DNA of 64,000 bases from Neostapfia colusana. Lineage: Eukaryota; Streptophyta; Magnoliopsida; Poales; Poaceae. The stretch is from assembly GCA_030760725.1 (NCBI GenBank), contig JASWHV010000013.1, positions 42,628,699 through 42,692,698 on the forward strand, in the 5' to 3' direction. Position 1 is the stretch's first letter, and every line of letters starts with the position of its first letter. A program made the translations under genes and the position numbers. This document shows positions 53,769-64,000 of this stretch, piece after piece. The notes beneath the pieces are model-generated. The model made no database searches, was not told the DNA's origin, and saw only the letters and a program-made list of their open reading frames with translations.

Positions 53769-56700
53769 TTCCATGTTGTTTATGAATCCGAGGTGTAACC
53801 GTTAGAATTCCTTACGTAGTTCGGGTGGTAGCTCCCGAACCGTGAGTTGGTGACATACTCCCTTCCGGCTCAATGCATCAGTTACTACATTGGCCCTCCC
53901 AGGGTGGTAGTTGATTCCAATATCGTAATCCTTGATGAGTTCCAACCATCGACGTTGCCTCAAATTCAGGTCCGTTTGTGTAAATATGTATTTGAGGCTT
54001 TTATGATCCGTATAGATCTCACATCGATGACCAAGGATATAATGCCTCCAAATCTTCAAAGCATGCACTACTGCTGCTAGCTCCAAGTCGTGTGTAGGAT
54101 AATTAAGCTCGTGCTTCTTTAATTGTCGTGAGGCATAGGCTACCACTTGTCCTTCTTGCATGAGCACACATCCGAGCCCTTGTCTGGATGCGTCACAATA
54201 TATGTCAAAGCTCTTGCTTACGTCCGGCAATATCAAAACCAGCGCTGTGGTTTGCCTTTTCTTGAGTTCCGCAAAACTTTCTTGGCATGCTGGTGTCCAT
54301 TGAAAGGCTTTTCCCTTGGTTAGCAATTCCGTCATAGTCTTTGCTATCTTAGAGAAGTCCTTAATGAAGCGTCGGTAGTATCCAGCCATCCCAAGAAAAC
54401 TCCAAATATCCCTCACGTTTTGCGGTGGGTTCCACTTCAGAACATCTCCCACTTTTCTGGGGTCAACCGACACCTCTTCCTCGGAGATAGTGGGGCCTAG
54501 GAACGATATTTACTTTAGCCAAAATTGACACTTGTTAAGCTTGGCCTACAATTGATGTTCAAGCATTTTCTACAAGGTCAATTTCAAATGTTCTTCATGC
54601 TCCTCCTCACTTTTTGAATACACCATAATGTCGTCGATGAAAACCACGACGAACTTATCCATGTACTCCATGAAAACCTTGTTCATAAGGTACATGAAGT
54701 ATGCGGGTGCATTTGTTAACCCAAAAGACATGACGGTATATTCATACGAACCATACCGTGTTCGAAAGGCAGTCTTGGGTATATCGGAGGGCTTAATCTT
54801 CAGTTGGAAGTACCCCGACCGAAGATCAATCTTGGAGAACACTCGGGCTCCTTTCATTTGGTCGAATAAGTCTTCTATACGGGGCAGAGGGTATTTGTTC
54901 TTGATTGTCACCTCGTTGAGAGACCTATAGTCCACGCACATCCTTTGGGTCCCATCCTTCTTGTCTACGAAGAGCACGGGGGCTCCCCATGGTGACGAGC
55001 CGGGACGTATGAAACCCTTTTCCAACTGCTCCTGAATTTGCTTCTTGAGTTCTACCAGTTCATTGACGGGCATCCTATAGGGTCTCTTTGCTATGGGTGC
55101 AGTTCCGGGTACCAAATCAATGGCAAACTCAATGTCCCGATCAGGTGGCATACCTGGAAGCTCCTCTGGAAACACGTCCGAGAATTCTTGAACCACTGGA
55201 ATGCTGTCCAATGTTGCTCCTTCAACGTGGTTCAAGATTGCCTTTTCGGTTGTTTGTTGGGCTGACTCAAACGTGACACGAATACCGTGCTCATTTGTCA
55301 ACTGCACGCTTCTTTCAGAACATTGGATTATCCCGTTGTGCTTGCTTAACCAATCCATCCCGAGTATTATGTCAATCCCTTGGGAATCCAAGACAATGAG
55401 GTTGGCAAGGATGTCTACCCCCCTTATTTTAAGGCTTACTTTCGGACATACTATATTAGTCCTCATCTCTCCACCGGGAGAATTAACTAATATAGCACAT
55501 TTTAAGTGTGATATGGGTAGATTATGCTTGGCAACATACTTGGATGATATGAAGGAATGTGATGCTGCAGAATCAAATAAGATGGTGGCTGGGTTAGAGT
55601 TGGCAAGGAACATACCAATTATGTCGTCCTCAGCCTGTTGTGCTTCCTCAGCAGAGACATGGTTCACGTTGCCGCGAGAATAGTTCTGCTGTCCACGGTT
55701 TCCTTGATTGTCCCCTCCGTTCGGCCGCGGGTTCTGCTTGGGCACGTTGCCTTGCTGTCCAGGGCCTCTCCTCGGGCACTGGCTCGCGAGGTGTCCTGTT
55801 TCCCCGCATGCAAAGCATGCCATGTTGCCTACGGCAGAAGGTATGTTGGGGCGGGGGTTTTGAACAGGAGCGCCCATGTTGGGTCGGGGCACAGGAGGCA
55901 AAGGCACACGAGGTGCTTGTGCAACGGGTCGTTGCTGTGGTGGCTGACTAGGGCAATATGCAGGAGCGGTCGATCCATACTGCGGTGCGGCCGCGGGCAT
56001 GTACCGAGATCGTACGTTGCTCACTTGTGGCTGGTATGGCATTTTCCTCTTGCACTCTCGCTCGATCTCTTGGATCTTGCTTTCAACCACTATAACCTTG
56101 TCAACCAGCTTCTAGAAGCTCACGTAGTCATTGTTGAGGAGCTGAACCTGGATCTCATTGTTCAACCCTCTCATGAACAGGTATTGCTTCCTCTGGTCTG
56201 AGTTGACATCTTCGGGGGCATACCGGGACAGTTGTGTGAACTTGTTGAGATACTCATTCACTCTTCTCTGTCCTTGGAAGAGACCTTCAAACTCCTGTCT
56301 CTTGAGCATCACTACACCAGCGAGGATGTAATGAGAGAGGAAACTCTCCTTGAACTCAGTCCAAGTGATCATCTCCGGGTCGACATGAGCGTTACATAGG
56401 GCATCCCACCAGTCAGCGGCAGCTCCCATAAGTTGATGCGACGCAAAAAGAACCTTCTCTCTGTCATTGCACTGCACTATGGCAAGCTTCTTCTCCATGG
56501 ATTTCAACCAGTCATCGGCCTCCATGGGGTCGTTAGCTTGAGCAAAGGTGGATGGTTGAGTCCTCATGAACTCACCCAGTCTGTTATGAGCCGGCAGTGG
56601 TGGTGGCGGTGGTGCCGGAACGGGGTTATTGTTGTTGGCCTGCAACTGACCCAAAGTTTGGATCATGGTTTGCATAAGTTGATTCTGCATGGCCATCAAC

Positions 56701-56804
56701 CGTTCCAGGTTGTTCTCACCAGCTCCGAGGTTAACAGGAACTTCATCGTGGCCATCCTCTTGGTTGTTACGGATGTTCCTTCGGCCGGCGTTTCCTCTCA
56801 CCAT
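53764..56804 (-). pseudogene. CF gag, protease, RT and RNase H (in-frame stops only)
   Basis: The ATG at 56804 follows TTCTCTCTCATAG directly, a 3' splice site at the start codon. Gag: RLGEFMRTQPSTFAQANDP, DDWLKSMEKK, AADWWDAL, ITWTEFKESF. Zinc knuckle CFACGETGHLASQC; protease DSAASHSFIS, where the usual DSG is DSA; RT with RPGSSPWGAPVLFVDKKDG, MCVDYRSLNEV, FIDDIMVYS; RNase H with YCDASRQGLGCVLM, THDLELAAVV, YTDHKSLKY and DALSRK. The whole chain stays in one frame but has stops at 56114-56112, 54572-54570, about 54545, about 54511 and 53804-53802. The frame runs on to the D1 insertion point and continues on the other side at 39760. No frameshift is seen, so decay here is by substitution. Confidence 0.87.
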
Positions 56805-56807
56805 CTA

Positions 56808-57312
56808 TGAGAGAGAACGAAATAGAATGGAAGGTTAGAAGGTTAGGTAGATCCCTTTAACTATATGCATCAAGGTGGATCAGACTATATATATTTTAGC
56901 CCGTATGAGGATGTGAACAAGTGCCGAGGCAACTCACACCTCTTTCCACTTATGTGTTGATATGGACAACGCTTTGAGATGTCCCACAACTCACACTAAG
57001 CACACAATCACAAACAATCATCACAAGGGCTCACACAACTCCTATTCAAGACTTTGTTCAATGGGGGTCCTATATGGCTTAGGGTGCTGGCAATCTGTGT
57101 TCCAACTATGGCCTTTCCTAGGCTTTTATCCTATGTGACGGCAGTTTCAAGGCCAATCTATGCATCCTAGGCTTGCATCCTATGGTCAGCGTGGCTTAGC
57201 TACCAATCTGTGTCTATCTAGGTTGTGTGATCTATCCGTGGCAGGTTGATACCAATCTGTGTCTGATACCAATCTGTGACCTCTATCTAAACGTGTAACC
57301 TACCGTCAACCC
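56808..57312 (-). other. CF leader between PBS and gag, with PBS-like repeats
   Basis: About 500 bases, no ORF. The motif CAATCTGTG (plus strand), part of the PBS-LTR junction, recurs at 57091, 57154 (variant), 57204, 57253, 57270 and 57326; three copies extend to TGATACCAATCTGTG. Confidence 0.75.
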
Positions 57313-57327
57313 GTGGCTCTGATACCA
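57313..57327 (-). other. primer binding site, tRNA-iMet (CF)
   Basis: Minus-strand TGGTATCAGAGCCAC three bases after the LTR end GTCACA at 57331. Confidence 0.87.
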
Positions 57328-57636
57328 ATCTGTGACGCCCTCAATTCTGTGGAAAACCACGGAACCAAGAACTGATGCATATGTGTGCCCAGGATGTTCA
57401 TCACACATATACATATCATCCACAAACTGAATTTCAGAATATATATGACCATGAATAACAGAGTTTATTAAAATGTCTCATGAGTCTTGGACTCATGCTC
57501 ACAGCGGAAGTCTTAATCTAACAGCGGAAGTCTTATTTTTCTGCAGCGGAAGTCTTCTAACTAATGCGGAACAATCTAAGCAGCAGCTCCATCTCTACTT
57601 CATCCCCACAGGAAAGGTTGAGGACAGATTACACGC

Positions 57637-57677
57637 CTAATGCTCCACTTGGTCTTCATAGTAATCATCTCCTGTTG
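57637..57677 (-). other. candidate LTR exon 2 (CF) with stop
   Basis: Minus strand after TTCATCATCAG. Joined in phase 1 to CF exon 1 it reads ATGDDYYEDQVEH then TAG at 57639-57637. Confidence 0.5.
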
Positions 57678-57703
57678 CTGATGATGAAATAATAATGCAA
57701 GTT

Positions 57704-57723
57704 TGAGTACAATGATGTACTCA
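57704..57723 (-). promoter_or_regulatory. conserved LTR hairpin (CF)
   Basis: TGAGTACA-TCAT-TGTACTCA, perfect 8-base arms. The pair that is C-G in family A is A-T here on both sides, a compensatory change. CTTGC flanks are kept. Confidence 0.7.
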
Positions 57724-58630
57724 GCAAGTGTGGGAAAATATGATATGTAGCTCACAACAAGGTAGGTATAAAAAGGCTCATTGCAGAAAAGCAAAGTTAT
57801 TTATGAAAACCATGATAAAACAGCAACTATCTTTAAGCGAATGTAATCCCAACATGTACTAAAATACAAATCATACCTCCATTATGTTCATTACCTTCCA
57901 TGTCCCAACCAGACATCAATCAACCTCATTCTTGCTCACGAATACCTCCTCGTATTCACTACCTTCTCATGAATACCATCTCGTATTCGCTACCATTTCA
58001 TCTCATAAACAACATCGTCTCACACCGAGACCAACCTCGTTGCCATGACTCAACAGTCATGCAACCCATCTTATCACCCGGACTTAACAGTCCCGAAAGC
58101 AAAACCAAAACCAAACCATAACCAAAACCATCCAAAGTCATCCCTAAATAACCATCCAACTAATCATGGAAGTTGGTCAGGCACTCGTGACCGTAAGCTC
58201 GGCTATCATGATAGTTTTAAGACTCTGCAGAGTTTGCACCTCTTTACCCACAAGTCTGTGATTTCGTCACCCGTCGGCGACTGCAGAACCTCCATTATAC
58301 CAGTACACAACCATTGGTGTATGGTCAAGAGATCACAAAATAGCCTTTACAAAGGGGTTACTAGATGTATGGATTCACTAAGGTTTCACCGGCAGGCTAG
58401 AATCTCCAATTCTCCCACCCACGGGCCCCCTCTTGTGCCATGCAGTTCCTAGGGCAGTCCTCACTCGATTCCCTTTCCCCGCGCACTCCACGGTCCATAA
58501 CAATCTAGCAACTTACCTAATTACTGAGCTAAGCCTCACCCATACTTGGCCTTGTGGTGGCACTGTTATCCTCGCATGTGCTGGCATGAACCGGTCCTTA
58601 GATCTACGGCAAGTAAACCACCATCTCATG

Positions 58631-61600
58631 TGTAAAAGTCCCAAAACTTGTAAATAGAAAACTTGAGCTATGAATAAAGTTGAGTTTGAATACAAGAAAT
58701 GGGACTTGCAAAAACTTTTGTTTACTCATGAAAGTGTTGGCATGTGCAATAAAGCTTTGAATTCAGTTTGAATTAAGAGGGTCACTTCAAAAATAAGAAG
58801 GGCATTTTCAAAAGAGGAAATTCAAACTGTTGTTTAAGAAGTTGTATTTGCAATGGCCAATTGAAGCATCAGAGGGCATAATTGAATTCTTCAGGTTCAA
58901 ATTATGGGGAAGGCAAACTTTGGGCAAATTTGGAAGTGTTTTGATAGATATATCAAAGGGGCTTGTAAATTTATTCCAAATTTGAATTTAAATTTGAAAC
59001 TGTGGCACAACTTGTCAAATGGCCAAATGGCTTTTGAATTTGGATCCCTCATAGATGAATTTGCAATGTGTCAAAAGTTGGAGATCTTTTGGGGCTGAGA
59101 GGAGCTGTGGGCCCCAGTTGTCATTGAGAGGTGAGCTCAAAACTTACTGCCTAAGTCTTACTCTCGGGTAGACACGAACTCGATCAACGCACGGGCGCCA
59201 CCGAGCCGCACCGGAACCTCCCCGTGGAGCCACCTCCCGCTACGTGCGCTGGGCTGGTGACCAGCTACTGCTCTCGGCGACGTGTGAAGGGATCAGTTCG
59301 CCCACCGAACGGAGGCCATTGAGTCGGTGCTCCCTCGCACGACAAAAAGACCGAGAACGCTGCCGCCTCGGTCTATCGACCGAGAGCCAGGAAAAACCGA
59401 GCGTGCAGAGGCCAGCCAAGCCGAGAAACCACGCTGTGAGATCGTCCTCCACCTCCTAAGCACAGCGTCCAGTGAGTTGCTGCCTCCCCGACTCGAAATT
59501 GGCTCATCGCCGTGGCGACTTAACCTCACAGAGGGTTGGGGTGCTCGTGGACAGCCTAACCCAGGCACTTCCACACCCAAGCAAGGCCACCCCCGGACGC
59601 GCTGGTGAACCCTTCTGCTCACCCCCAAGCCTCCAGTCGAGCTGTGAATCACCGAGAACCAATTTGGGAATTTTCCTTCGGAGGCCGCAACCCGACCTTC
59701 CGGTACGAAATCTAGAAATTCTCCCTCTGTCCTCAATCTTTGGTCACAAAATTAGGCACAGAGGAGCTAAGATAAATGGCGGTGATCTCCTCTTTTGAAA
59801 CCCAGCCAGAAGCCGACGAGAGGCGACGTATTTTGATGTTCTCCGAGCATAAAACCGGCACTACTATTCGAGCGCATGGTGAAAGCCGAGTAGCCGCTGT
59901 TTTCGTGCTTGTTTGAGCTTTCGCCGAGCTTCCCTAGCCTCCCAGGATGCTGTAGAGCCAAAAACCCGAGAGCTTGGCGGGCTAGGACCGCCGGGCGACG
60001 GTGCAGAACCTCTCCCGAGGCTACCGCACGTCGCCGGCCTACTTCCGGCCACCGTCGGCCCGAGAGCACCGCACCAGTGGATTGCTCGTCCCTGAAAACC
60101 CCCAGGTGGCAAGTACCGAGCCGGGAGATGGCCGGGAAGCCGACTCCAGCGGACTCCGACGAGTTTCCGGCGAGGGGGTGGCGCGGGAAAGAAAACGGCC
60201 CGAGGAGGAAGAAGGTCCGGCGGGCCCCGCGTGTCAGCGACAAAGGGTTTAAACTGCTGATCAGGTATGGCCCCGGGATCCTTTGCGACAGTGCGGGAAG
60301 TGATACTGTGGCCCCGTGTGATCTGTCCCAGCGCATGACACGTGGTCCCTTGGACCCACCCACAGGATTTAAACAATTCCCGATTTAATTTGAATTCCAG
60401 ATTTAGTTCAAACTTTATAACCTCATAACTTTTGCTAGGAAGCTCCAAATTTAGTGATTCAAATTGGGTTGGATTCAGGATGAAAAACTCTATCCAAATA
60501 TGCAACCCAATTTGCATGAAAACCAATAGAAAATTCTGGAAAATTCTTTAAATCTTTTCAGCAAAAGAATTTTTGAGGGAGTTTGGTTCATCCAAAAATC
60601 CCCAAATTTTCCAGGATATTCTTTAGGATATTAGGATACTCCTGTAAAAGTCTCAGCTCATTTGGAGTTGATTTAGTTGGTTTAATTCTGATTTCAAGTT
60701 TCTGTATTCAAATGAGTACAGAAACATTTTCAGAGAATTTCCAAAACTTGGAAATTCAGTTCTGGGCATTCCTTAGCTCCAAAAATCGTAGGAAAATTCA
60801 TGCATACTCCCTAAGCTATGTAGAAAATTGTAGTCCACTGGAATTGGCATGAAAGTGCAAAGTTATTCAGAATTAATTCCTTTTTGCCTAAATGCTTAGG
60901 GAATTGTTCTGGGTGATCTACTTAGTGAAATATTATGAATTTTGGTCCAGAGGACTTTCTTGTGACAAGGAACTCACAAGAAAATTTCCAGATCCATTGG
61001 AGCCTTGGATCAGTAGTGTTCTGTTCAACCAATTAGGTGATCACCACCCAAGTGATGAACCTCACTTCTCACTTGATGATAGTGCTTAAACACACACCCA
61101 AACCACTAGCACCAGTGTCATTTTAAATTCTTAAACAGAGTTCCAGTTTTAAACTTGTATTTAGCACTTGTTAGCAAAAGTTTTATAATTAAACATGTAT
61201 GCATATTCATAACGTGTAGTGATTAAACGTGGGAAAGTGATGAAGGAGAAGTTGAGCTTGTATCAAGAGGCAAGAAGGCAGTGATTCAGCTTCAAGTCAG
61301 CACCAACTAACTTCATAATCATCTGACTTTAGTCACCTGCAAAACCAAGGCAAGCCCCGGTTTGCATTTAAGTTGTTTTCTAAAGATTTTACTTTGTTCA
61401 CTACTATGGGTCAAAGTTTGTATGTGCATTAGGTCAAGGATGTTTTATACTCCACTTGCATGACCAAAAAGAACCCTGGGATCAAGGGTAGAATGGTTTC
61501 ATCACTGTAGAATAAGGCCGTGCTAAATAGGCTAGGACATCCGGTAGAAGACGAGTAGTTGGAAACTACTCGTGAGTTATAGTTCAGGGTTTTATAAGTG

Positions 61601-62762
61601 TGGTTGCAAGGGAGAGGCAAACTAAAGTTTAAATTTCTAAAGATGAGACTGGGCAGAGGGGTTAGGCAGCGACAAGACGAGGTCTTGGTCGAGTAGCTCT
61701 GCCTGTGTCGGTTAAGGACCGATGCGTGTGCCGCGTCCAGGAGCAAGTATTGAGTTGTGTACCGGATGCTTACTGATATATGGGAACCAGGAAACCGATG
61801 TACCAGGTTCACTGGGTTGTAGAGGCATACCACGTCGTCTCGTTAGACCTATGAGCCCGAGACGGCGTGACCGGTTCTACAGTCTAGTGTCCTGAGAAAG
61901 GTTGCCACATACGACGTAATGAAGGACGCCAGATTTGGGTCTTCAGAGGCGGGCGTATGTGTCGAGTTATCCGGGTAGTGTTTGATTCGAATCACCGTCC
62001 CTCGCGGTTATTGAGTACCGCTTGCTCCCATGTTGTGACGTAGTAATCAACTTGTGTGGAAACAGTTTGCAAAGTTTAATTGCTGCTATGATTACTGTAA
62101 ATTGCATGAAAACCTTGTTTGAAGTAGAGATAGAGCAAACTAAAGTTATTTTCCACCTTGGGACAAGTAACATTGGAATGAAGTGTTTCTTGTTTGATTG
62201 TGGAGTTCCAATTTTGCTGGGCGCAAGGTCACTACTATGATGGCTAAAATCAGAAAGTTAAGGATGAACTCGTAGGCGAGTCTTTTCGCAAATTATAGGA
62301 TTAGGTCTTAAGTTACCCTCATGTAGAGTTGCATGCTTTAGGAGAGACGGTTAAGTCTTGCTGAGCCTTTGTGCTCACTCTTGCTATATAAGTGGTTTTT
62401 CAGGTTAATACGACGCTATAAAGAAGGTTGTCCGGTGAGACTCGGAAACGTCCGAGTCATGTTCCACATGGAGGACCTAGCTGCTGCCATGTCTTCGTGT
62501 TGCTAGCGAGAGGAGTCCGCGGGCTGGACCTCTTCTCGAGTGCTGTCTAGTTATTTAACGTGAGCTGTTTATAGACTTCCTCTGTAGCTATTTTATGTAA
62601 ATTATTTACAAAGAACCATTGTAAGCTTCTGCTTTTGAGTTATGTAATACATTGTTCCTTATATGTGTGCTGTTGGGTGCCGCATAACACGGCACCACCC
62701 AATGCGATTCCCAGGCGAGGTGCCCCGTCCCCGTGAGTGATCGGGACGGCGGGGTCCCGTCA
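58631..62762 (+). repeat. 5' LTR of D2 (4132 bp)
   Basis: TGTAAAAGTCCC...CCCGTCA. AT-rich start, GC-rich block 59100-60360 with donor-like CTTCCG|GTACGA (GT at 59703), AT-rich part, donor CAAG|GCAAGC at 61350, hairpin 62362-62377, acceptor GGTTTTTCAG at 62403. Long overlapping ORFs on both strands of the GC-rich block (for example 59864-60526 minus) show no domain and look like composition effects. Confidence 0.86.
62362..62377 (+). promoter_or_regulatory. conserved LTR hairpin (D2)
   Basis: TGAGC-CTTTGT-GCTCA after CTTGC, followed by CTTGCTATATAAG and the acceptor at 62403. Confidence 0.65.
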
Positions 62763-62765
62763 GCG

Positions 62766-62780
62766 TGGTATCAGAGCCGC
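62766..62780 (+). other. primer binding site, tRNA-iMet (D2)
   Basis: TGGTATCAGAGCCGC three bases after the LTR end. Confidence 0.87.
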
Positions 62781-64000
62781 ATTGGTAATAGCGCACGGAG
62801 TAAGGATTGTATTACGACAAAAACTTAGGATACGGTGATGAAATGGTATTAGGCCCACATAAGGATTATAGTAGTATAGTTACTTAAAGTGGCAAAGACT
62901 AAGCTATGTATTATAATTCTGAATTTCAATTATGTAACGATGCACCTACGCTCTGGTAAGAATGATATGGAACGCCACCCAAAGCGGTTCAATTTCGGTT
63001 AGCTCCCCTGACGAGGAACGTGGTTCAGGGATAGGTCTCACAGCTTGGTGTGAGACGTCAATATGAAACTCTTGCACTCTTCATGTTCCTGAGTTCATAT
63101 GAAACGCTTATCCCTAGCGTGCATTAGGCAAGTAAGTGGAGACCCCATAGTGTGGTCAGTAACGTGATAGTGTGTTCATCTGGAAATACCCCAGGAGGAC
63201 ATACGCAGCGTTTGCCATCGGCATGCCCTGCAGAGCAGTAGGTGGTATCCGTTGGGTTGATAACATTCCCAACCGTGACGACCCATTCATGAGATACTCG
63301 GGTTCCCTGTCGTGTGGTGTTGAAACACGATCACGTACCTTGAGACGTGGCTTAACTCAAGGACGGCCGTATGGCAATGATATGGGCGTTTGTATTTACT
63401 TTCAAATATGGAACTGCCTGAAATGAAACAACCTTTGAGTGCACCACTATTGAGTGTTCTTCTGCAGGTACTAACCATGTACGTATCCCGTGTATTACAC
63501 GTGTGCGAGAGACTGTCTTAGTGCCACTGATAATACGTATATGCCGGTAAGATCTGGCTTAGGATTTTCTTTGGTGAGGTAACGTAGTACCGACATGATT
63601 CTTACGGTGCATCGACACCGTACTACACTTACTAACCCCTTCCCTAAGAAGGAATGATTCATGAACTAACATTCAACTAAAAATGGAAGTTTGAAACAAA
63701 TATTAGTTACTGAATTCTTATTTTGAGCTAAGATTCAAATGAGAGAAGGTCTAGGTTTCGAGGATTTCGAAAACAGAGTGCTCTGTTTCTGGCAGGAATT
63801 ATTGCTGGATTTTGACAGAGCATAACTCTGAGTAGTTTGACCCAATTAAGGTGTATGATACAGTTCTGGAAAGACCCTTAAGTGCTCTACAACTTCTTTG
63901 TAGACCTCCAGCGCATAATCACACGTTAAGTTGGTGAAAAGTCCAGTTGAAGGCAAACTGTTCAAAACCAGGATAGTAGTAAAAACCTCTCTGGACCTTT
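62781..64000 (+). other. D2 internal leader, no gene seen
   Basis: No frame with a recognisable product; stops in all frames. The last ~250 bases resemble in style the family B leader. An accessory ORF or gag may start beyond the window. Confidence 0.6.

Larger units (their letters stand above)
36645..58630 (-). mobile_element. Tekay-like chromovirus, family CF, oldest layer, split by nested insertions
   Basis: Minus strand: 5' LTR part 58630-57331, PBS, leader, gag-protease-RT-RNase H (56804-53764), solo LTR D1 with copia E inside, then the rest of pol (39760-38293), PPT and 3' LTR part 38280-36645. The two pol halves belong together: removing D1 and one copy of its ATCAC target duplication leaves the same reading frame and matches family A across the joint. 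The 5' LTR is interrupted by element D2, the 3' LTR by element B, so the two LTR remnants barely overlap. Unlike A and B there is no accessory ORF between PBS and gag. Confidence 0.85.
57331..58630 (-). repeat. 5' LTR of CF, last 1.3 kb
   Basis: Minus strand ending GGGCGTCACA at 57331. Contains hairpin and exon 2. The part near 58.2 kb resembles family A LTR sequence (the GACTCTGCAGAGTTTG region). Cut at 58630 by element D2. No gene otherwise. Confidence 0.82.
58631..64000 (+). mobile_element. family D retrotransposon, 5' part (D2), continues beyond the window
   Basis: LTR 58631-62762, PBS, and at least 1.2 kb of leader running off the window. Inserted in the CF 5' LTR; the left flank is CTCATG, the right flank lies outside. 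Long LTR and PBS place it with the chromovirus-type gypsy elements, but no coding domain is visible, so the lineage is inferred from D1 and layout only. Confidence 0.82.

Noticed and set aside
59240..60526. Several overlapping ORFs up to 220 codons in the D2 LTR GC-rich block
   Set aside because: Open on both strands at once, no domain or motif, composition effect. Not reported as genes.
1..64000. Host protein genes, tRNA or rRNA genes, CRISPR arrays
   Set aside because: None seen. tRNA-like strings are primer binding sites; direct repeats are LTRs or minisatellites.

Overview
The window is a stretch of plant nuclear DNA, probably from a grass, made almost entirely of nested LTR retrotransposons. 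I see no convincing host gene, tRNA, rRNA or CRISPR array. The grass assignment is inferred from the density and style of Tekay/Del-like chromoviruses and SIRE/Opie-like copia elements and from GC-rich LTR blocks; no marker gene proves it.

Layout. 1-187: scrap of a family-B RNase H, then 57 unassigned bases. 245-17297 (+): rearranged family-A chromovirus. Its LTRs carry a captured piece of pol, its gag is deleted, and its 3' end is fused to a second A-type LTR. 17298-24598 (-): 5' half of another A element, with LTR, PBS, accessory ORF and an 855-codon gag-protease-RT frame. It joins the first element head-on, giving two inverted 3.4-kb LTRs. 24599-36644 (-): family-B chromovirus with truncated 3' LTR, decayed gag-pol, open integrase, a second accessory ORF and a 4.06-kb 5' LTR. 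36645-58630 (-): family-CF chromovirus, the oldest layer. Its pol is split by a solo LTR of family D (39761-53763, TSD ATCAC), which is itself split by a copia element E (42858-52583, TSD AAGGT). 58631-64000 (+): a second D element (LTR 4.13 kb, PBS, start of the internal region) inserted in the CF 5' LTR.

How the parts work together. The chromoviruses share a plan: TATA box, GC-rich first exon, AT-rich intron, a short CAA/GAA-rich exon ending at a GC-type donor (AG|GCAAG), a second intron ending in a conserved hairpin and an AG acceptor, then a PBS complementary to initiator tRNA-Met. In families A, B and CF the two short LTR exons join in the same phase into an acidic/Gln-rich frame with a stop codon before the PBS. 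Several downstream start codons lie directly after 3' splice sites. This suggests a spliced-leader expression strategy.

The most striking observation is the accessory protein of family A, encoded between PBS and gag. Its N-terminus contains TARKSTGG at exactly the register of the histone H3 tail (residues 6-13, around K9/S10). The start codon follows a strong splice acceptor. The same family's integrase ends in a chromodomain. A histone-mimic accessory protein in a chromodomain retrotransposon is the best candidate here for an undescribed system.
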